Made by a program: the position numbers and the translations under genes | NCBI GenBank assembly: GCA_030427245.1 | Contig: JAUHXA010000002.1 | Location: 62,001-126,000, forward strand | Direction of reading: 5' to 3' | Source of the DNA: Bacteroidia bacterium | Lineage (GTDB): Bacteria > Bacteroidota > Bacteroidia > Chitinophagales > UBA2359 | Length of the DNA: 64,000 nt | In this document: positions 60,847 through 64,000 of the stretch, piece by piece | How the letters are laid out: every line of letters starts with the position of its first letter | Numbering within the stretch: the first letter of the stretch is position 1 | Notes under the pieces: generated by a model | The model's database searches: none | What the model saw: only the letters and a program-made list of their open reading frames with translations | What the model was told of the DNA's origin: nothing

Positions 60847-60927
60847 TTATTTTCCTTTCTCCAACCAAATACCGACAAACAAAGAACCGACAATCAAAAA
60901 AGCGATGGTTGAAAATGCCCAGACCAT
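60847..60927 (-). CDS. Putative 26-residue single-helix membrane protein
   Basis: A short frame begins with ATG and encodes Met-Val-Trp followed by one membrane helix (AFSTIAFLIVGSLFVGIWLE) and the basic end Lys-Gly-Lys. The composition is that of small membrane proteins such as CydX or KdpF types, though no family matched. It sits alone in a 460-base gap between the lipoprotein start and the CDGSH gene, with a terminator-like hairpin right downstream. Support is limited to helix character and context. Confidence 0.42.
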   Translation of the reverse strand: MVWAFSTIAFLIVGSLFVGIWLEKGK

Positions 60928-61133
60928 AGTATTGTTATTTAATTAAGTGATGAAATTTTTTAATTTAGTATATTTAAGAGGTTTTGATACCTCACTTCTA
61001 TTAAATAGACCGCAAATTTAACCAATTGTCAGTAGGAAGGATATAATTTTCAGAAAAATAGTCGTAGATACCCATCAAAAGTTCTAATTTGAGCCACATT
61101 TTATTTTTTCATTTCTAAAAATCAACACAACAG

Positions 61134-61382
61134 ATGAAAGAGAAACTACCTATAATTGCCCAAAAGTCCCCTTACAAGATTGACATTGAGGCAGATAAAA
61201 ATTATGCTTGGTGTACCTGCGGCAAAAGCGACAAGCAACCTTTTTGTGATGGTTCACACAAACCCACAAATATGCGCCCGAAAGTGGTGAAATTTGAAGA
61301 GGCTAAAACGGTGTTTTGGTGTGGATGTAAACATACAACCAACGAACTTGGTTTGTGCGATGGCACACACAAAAGTCTTTAA
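61134..61382 (+). CDS. CDGSH-type iron-sulphur protein with two zinc-finger-like motifs
   Basis: This 82-residue protein has two CDGSH motifs: WCTCGKSDKQPFCDGSH (about 26-42) and WCGCKHTTNELGLCDGTH (about 62-79). Each should bind a [2Fe-2S] cluster through three Cys and one His, as in mitoNEET-like proteins. The second motif lacks the usual Pro before Cys. Roles in redox or cluster transfer are known for the family, not for this protein. It is a single-gene unit; a sigma-54-like promoter and terminator lie downstream. Confidence 0.93.
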   Translation: MKEKLPIIAQKSPYKIDIEADKNYAWCTCGKSDKQPFCDGSHKPTNMRPKVVKFEEAKTVFWCGCKHTTNELGLCDGTHKSL

Positions 61383-61538
61383 ATGACTACACAAGTGTTC
61401 ACAAAAATAACACCGCTGCCTAAAAATAAACCCCTCTTTTGGTCGAGCATATAAAACATGCGCTTAATATGTCATAAAAATATCATAAAACCCAACAGGA
61501 GCTATTAGTTTTGATTCGACTTCCTTTTTGGAAGATGT

Positions 61539-61554
61539 TGGCACAGCGTTTGTA
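61539..61554 (+). promoter_or_regulatory. Sigma-54-like promoter (-24/-12)
   Basis: TGGCAC, five bases, TTGTA matches the sigma-54 consensus (TGGCAC-N5-TTGCA) except T for C at the -12 pair. It lies in a 272-base gene gap and points to the right, where only a short stretch and an intrinsic terminator follow. Transcription would start near 61565. Confidence 0.55.
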
Positions 61555-61564
61555 TAATACTAAA

Positions 61565-61637
61565 CGGTTTTAGATTTTTATGGTTAAGTAAATTAGTGGT
61601 TAATTTTAGGGGTAGCTGGTAACTACCCCTTTTTTTA
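61565..61637 (+). ncRNA. Candidate small RNA, about 70 nt
   Basis: The stretch between the predicted sigma-54 start and a strong terminator has no plausible reading frame. It would yield an AT-rich transcript of about 70 bases ending in the hairpin AGGGGTAG/CTACCCCT. Alternatively the terminator only serves the CDGSH gene upstream. Confidence 0.35.
61608..61637 (+). terminator. Intrinsic terminator
   Basis: AGGGGTAG (61608-61615), a 7-base loop and CTACCCCT (61623-61630), then seven T, form a strong rho-independent terminator on the plus strand. It ends transcripts from the CDGSH gene and from the sigma-54-like promoter. The convergent minus gene ends 18 bases away. Confidence 0.9.
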
Positions 61638-61654
61638 TTTTAGCTTTGAAATCC

Positions 61655-62476
61655 TCAATATCCAACCTGCTGTACTTCTATTTTATTGAACCACCATCTC
61701 CCACCATTGTCCTCATTTTGCACATTCAAATTAATGTAGCCATTACCATCTGCTTCCAAAATCACCTGAAATTCGTACACTTCCAAACTGTTACTTTTGG
61801 GAGGTTTAGAAAGACTGATAGCCGTATTTTCCCCATCCATTGCATAGTTTAAATTCAATGAAACTTGTTTACTTCGTTTATCAGGCATCATACGAGTATG
61901 AGCAGTCACAATGTAACTTTTGCCTTTTTGTACCGCAAAAGAAACAACAGCACTACTTCGATACATCATGGCTTCATTTGAAATAAAATTCACCTCATAA
62001 GGCGACTTCAACAACAGACTAGCTTGTCCTTGCACAATCGGTTGCAAGACAGTCAATGAAATGATTTTGCTTAGCGGCTTCAATCGAGTCAATGCTACTT
62101 GATTGGAACTGGCAGGAGCTTCTTTTCTCATGGCCATTGTAGAAGTAGATTTTCTCGAATAGTTGGCTGCATCACCTGATATACTGCCTTGATTCAATTG
62201 ACGAGTTTGCATCTCAGAGGGATTAAAGTTGGGTGCGGTTTTGATAGGTTGAGTGGTGATGTGATTACCCGAAATACGTAGAACCAACAAATCTTTGTCG
62301 TGTCCGCTTGAAGGAACGGTGTTGCGACTCGCCTTGATTCTCAAATCATCACCATTGCCCGAACTTGTTGTGCTTTGTTGACTGACTCTATTTTGTGCTT
62401 GAAGGTCGCTTGTGAAAAACAACCCTAAAAGCATACTTACATAAAAAAATGTGGAAACGGAGAAGGAAAGTTTCAT
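61655..62476 (-). CDS. Exported protein of unknown function with a beta-sandwich-like C-terminus
   Basis: This 273-residue protein has a signal peptide (FFYVSMLLGLFFTSDLQAQ), a long Ser/Thr/Asn-rich low-complexity middle region to about residue 125 (RVSQQSTTSSGNGDDLRI), and a C-terminal beta-rich domain (about 155-270). The latter reads AVVSFAVQKGKSYIVTAHTR, LNLNYAMDGENTAISLSKPP and GGRWWFNKIEVQQV, resembling carbohydrate-binding-module folds. No exact family was recognised. No sorting domain is present. Confidence 0.7.
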   Translation of the reverse strand: MKLSFSVSTFFYVSMLLGLFFTSDLQAQNRVSQQSTTSSGNGDDLRIKASRNTVPSSGHDKDLLVLRISGNHITTQPIKTAPNFNPSEMQTRQLNQGSISGDAANYSRKSTSTMAMRKEAPASSNQVALTRLKPLSKIISLTVLQPIVQGQASLLLKSPYEVNFISNEAMMYRSSAVVSFAVQKGKSYIVTAHTRMMPDKRSKQVSLNLNYAMDGENTAISLSKPPKSNSLEVYEFQVILEADGNGYINLNVQNEDNGGRWWFNKIEVQQVGY

Positions 62477-62583
62477 GGTTTAAATGGTTTGTTTAAGAAA
62501 AAATGAAAAAGGGTTTGTTCGAAGTTAACCTAGTTTATTCAGATTAACAATCTTTTCTGTTCTTTATGATAAGACTATAACGA

Positions 62584-63114
62584 ATGTTACCGCTTTACTA
62601 TTATTTTTTTCCTCTGAGCTTCAATATCAGCAGCGGATTGCTTCACACAAGCCGCACAGAGAGAGATTCGGAAGGGGATTTGCAGACCTCCAAAATCGAA
62701 TTTGCCCCCAATTGGAGTGGCAACTTTACGGTTTCCTACCAAATCAAAAAAATCGGTTTGAGCATAGACTATACTGGTTGGGTCACTGGCAAAATGACCC
62801 TTCTCGAAGTGTTTGATGTCGAGCCACTGACAGGTAATTTGCTGTCGACTCCTCGGACAACTACTTCAAAAACCTACACCATCCAAAACCTGCAATTGAC
62901 CAAAGAGTTTCAAGCTTCAAATGCTGATTCTGGACAATCGTGGAAAGTCTATACGGGCATCAAAAATCTATTTGATTGGCGGCAACAAAGCCCACTTGTT
63001 GGCTTCAATGACCCCAATTTTCCAACGGGTTTCAGCCCGCATTTTGATACGGCTTATGCTTATGGGCCGATTCATGGGAGGGAAGTGTATTTGGGGGTGA
63101 AATGGAGGTGGTGA
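62584..63114 (+). pseudogene. C-terminal remnant of a TonB-dependent receptor
   Basis: About 170 residues correspond to the last strands of an outer-membrane TonB-dependent receptor: IEFAPNWSGNFTVSYQIKKI, LSIDYTGWVTGKM, YTIQNLQLTKEF, WKVYTGIKNLFDWRQQSP and the closing GREVYLGVKWRW with a terminal aromatic. Intact members have 600-1000 residues with signal peptide, plug and barrel. Here the upstream sequence is AT-rich intergenic DNA with no plug or signal, so the 5' part has been deleted. Homology starts near 62605; the ATG at 62584 is accidental. Confidence 0.8.
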
Positions 63115-63374
63115 TATAGGGATATTTTTTCAAAAAAAACTTCAATCAAATTTTCGTTATAAACAATTGACAATAAAATAGTTTCCTGTTTTAATCTCCA
63201 TCTTCCCCAATAATTGTAATTCTTTTTCAAAAAAACTCCAATCAAAATCTTCAATCCGACCTTTCCAATTCGTCTATTACAAACATCAGGCAAACAGAAA
63301 GATTTAATTAAAATTTTGCCTTAAAGGTTGAATACGTTTTCAACCCTTTTTTTAAACCTTTAAATGTTATTATT

Positions 63375-63647
63375 ATGTCAATGAAGATTTATGTAGGCAA
63401 TCTGCCTTTTACCGCAACAGAAGATGAACTTAGAGACTTATTTAGTGAATATGGCGCTGTTGAGAGTGTCAATATTGTATCAGATAGAGAAACAGGACAA
63501 CCAAGAGGTTTTGGTTTTGTTGAGATGTCAAGTGGAGCAGATGAGGCAATTTCGGCTTTGCATCAAAAAGAGATGGGGGGTAGAACTCTAAATGTCACTC
63601 CAGGAAGACCAACACCGGGCAGAGATCATTCTCGCCCTAGTTGGTAA
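63375..63647 (+). CDS. Single-RRM RNA-binding protein
   Basis: This 90-residue protein has one RNA recognition motif: RNP2 as IYVGNLPF at residues 5-12 and RNP1 as RGFGFVEM near residue 44, with both aromatic positions intact. A short Gly/Pro/Arg tail (TPGRPTPGRDHSRPSW) follows. Bacterial single-RRM proteins of this type are known in cyanobacteria and Bacteroidota, where they affect RNA stability or cold response. It is a single-gene unit; a leader of some 60 AT-rich bases precedes it. Confidence 0.93.
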   Translation: MSMKIYVGNLPFTATEDELRDLFSEYGAVESVNIVSDRETGQPRGFGFVEMSSGADEAISALHQKEMGGRTLNVTPGRPTPGRDHSRPSW

Positions 63648-63670
63648 TTGATTACCTTTTTGACGAATAG

Positions 63671-63832
63671 TACAATCACTTTAGCTCGGTGGAAACGGCT
63701 GGCGAAATGTCGGAAGAGGAACTCTATTGTATGTTTTATGCCTATGATGTTACGGGCGAAAAAGAAAGCATTGACATCAATGAATATACAGCTTTTATGA
63801 AGGATGTGTACAATCCAATAGAAGTAGTATAG
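63671..63832 (+). pseudogene. Short acidic frame, probable gene remnant
   Basis: The frame following a stop at 63668-63670 reads YNHFSSVETAGEMSEEELYC and continues FYAYDVTGEKESIDINEYTA to IEVV and a TAG. From the ATG at 63707 it would give 41 residues. The acidic, helix-like composition looks like the C-terminal piece of a larger protein, but no parent was recognised. It may also be a real small gene. Confidence 0.4.
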
Positions 63833-63855
63833 TTATTTGATTGTCTATCCAACTA

Positions 63856-63898
63856 AAGAAGGTCAGCAAGTTTTGAAACTTCCTGATCTTCTTTGTTT
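63856..63898. terminator. Terminator-like hairpin between convergent genes
   Basis: AAGAAGGTCAGCAAG (63856-63870) pairs with CTTCCTGATCTTCTT (63879-63893) with one mismatch and one G-U pair, followed by GTTTTT. It separates the plus-strand remnant from the minus-strand CHAT gene. Confidence 0.65.
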
Positions 63899-63899
63899 T

Positions 63900-64000
63900 T
63901 TATCCTCCAATCAACGCATACCCCGCCCAATCTTCTGGCGTTTTCATTTTTTGCTCAATCAATGCCAACTTCGCTTTCCGCAAAGCAATCGCATAATCCT
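63900..64000 (-). CDS. C-terminus of a second CHAT-domain protein (cut by window edge)
   Basis: The last 32 codons read (from the edge inwards) DYAIALRKAKLALIEQ, KMKTPEDWAGYALIGG and TAA. This is the conserved end of CHAT proteases and closely parallels the end of the TPR-CHAT protein at 38474 (YSAALRKSKLFLLKEK, VQDWAGYLLIGS). The catalytic residues would lie outside the window. Whether it also carries TPRs cannot be seen. Confidence 0.85.
   Translation of the reverse strand, partial: DYAIALRKAKLALIEQKMKTPEDWAGYALIGG

Overview
The window looks like a chromosome segment of a Bacteroidota bacterium, probably from the Saprospiria/Chitinophagia/Cytophagia side of the phylum. The evidence is a SusC/SusD/SusE-type glycan uptake operon, a fused LpxC-FabZ protein between LpxD and LpxA, a type IX secretion C-terminal sorting domain fragment, TPR-CHAT proteins, and promoters of the TTTG / TAnnTTTG type. 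Base composition is AT-rich. No rRNA, tRNA or CRISPR array was seen. All identifications come from reading the sequence and family knowledge; no database was searched.

Layout. 1-12.3 kb: the end of a DUF2306 membrane protein, PEP carboxykinase, a REP-associated tyrosine transposase with its palindromes, then a minus-strand susC-susD-susE operon with a divergent SusR-like membrane regulator. The SusE-like protein carries SusE/F-type starch-binding repeats, so the locus probably imports alpha-glucans, but no glycoside hydrolase is present here. 12.3-19.2 kb: accessory DNA with a MITE-like element, a truncated sorting-domain protein, a toxin-antitoxin-like pair, a FAD monooxygenase-DUF2855 fusion, a Crp-family regulator and two REP-like hairpin clusters. 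19.3-24.1 kb: a four-gene export operon (ABC, HlyD, thioesterase, TolC). 24.3-29.7 kb: TerC, an SRPBCC protein, and a CAP / PPIase / HupE-UreJ envelope cluster. 29.8-33.2 kb: lpxD, lpxC-fabZ and lpxA. 34.2-42.0 kb: two TPR proteins facing a large TPR-CHAT protease with a small upstream partner. 42.3-49.6 kb: a mixed set including an HGSNAT-like acyltransferase, a Tat-exported Gfo/Idh/MocA oxidoreductase, a class D beta-lactamase and a D-amino-acid oxidase. 49.7-53.9 kb: a divergent polyamine locus with a glutathionylspermidine-synthase-like ATP-grasp ligase, a YgiB-like lipoprotein, a membrane-embedded aminopropyltransferase and SpeD. 53.9-58.8 kb: a VapBC-like pair and a two-component system with a beta-propeller sensor. 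58.9-64 kb: a hydrolase, lipoproteins, a CDGSH protein, a possible sigma-54 driven small RNA, a truncated TonB-dependent receptor, an RRM protein, and the C-terminus of a second CHAT protein at the edge.

The most interesting features are the compact polyamine-ligase locus, the TPR-CHAT neighbourhood, the sigma-54-like promoter followed closely by a terminator in a gene gap, and several families of small palindromic or MITE-like elements. Element copies repeatedly end on the start or stop codons of neighbouring genes.
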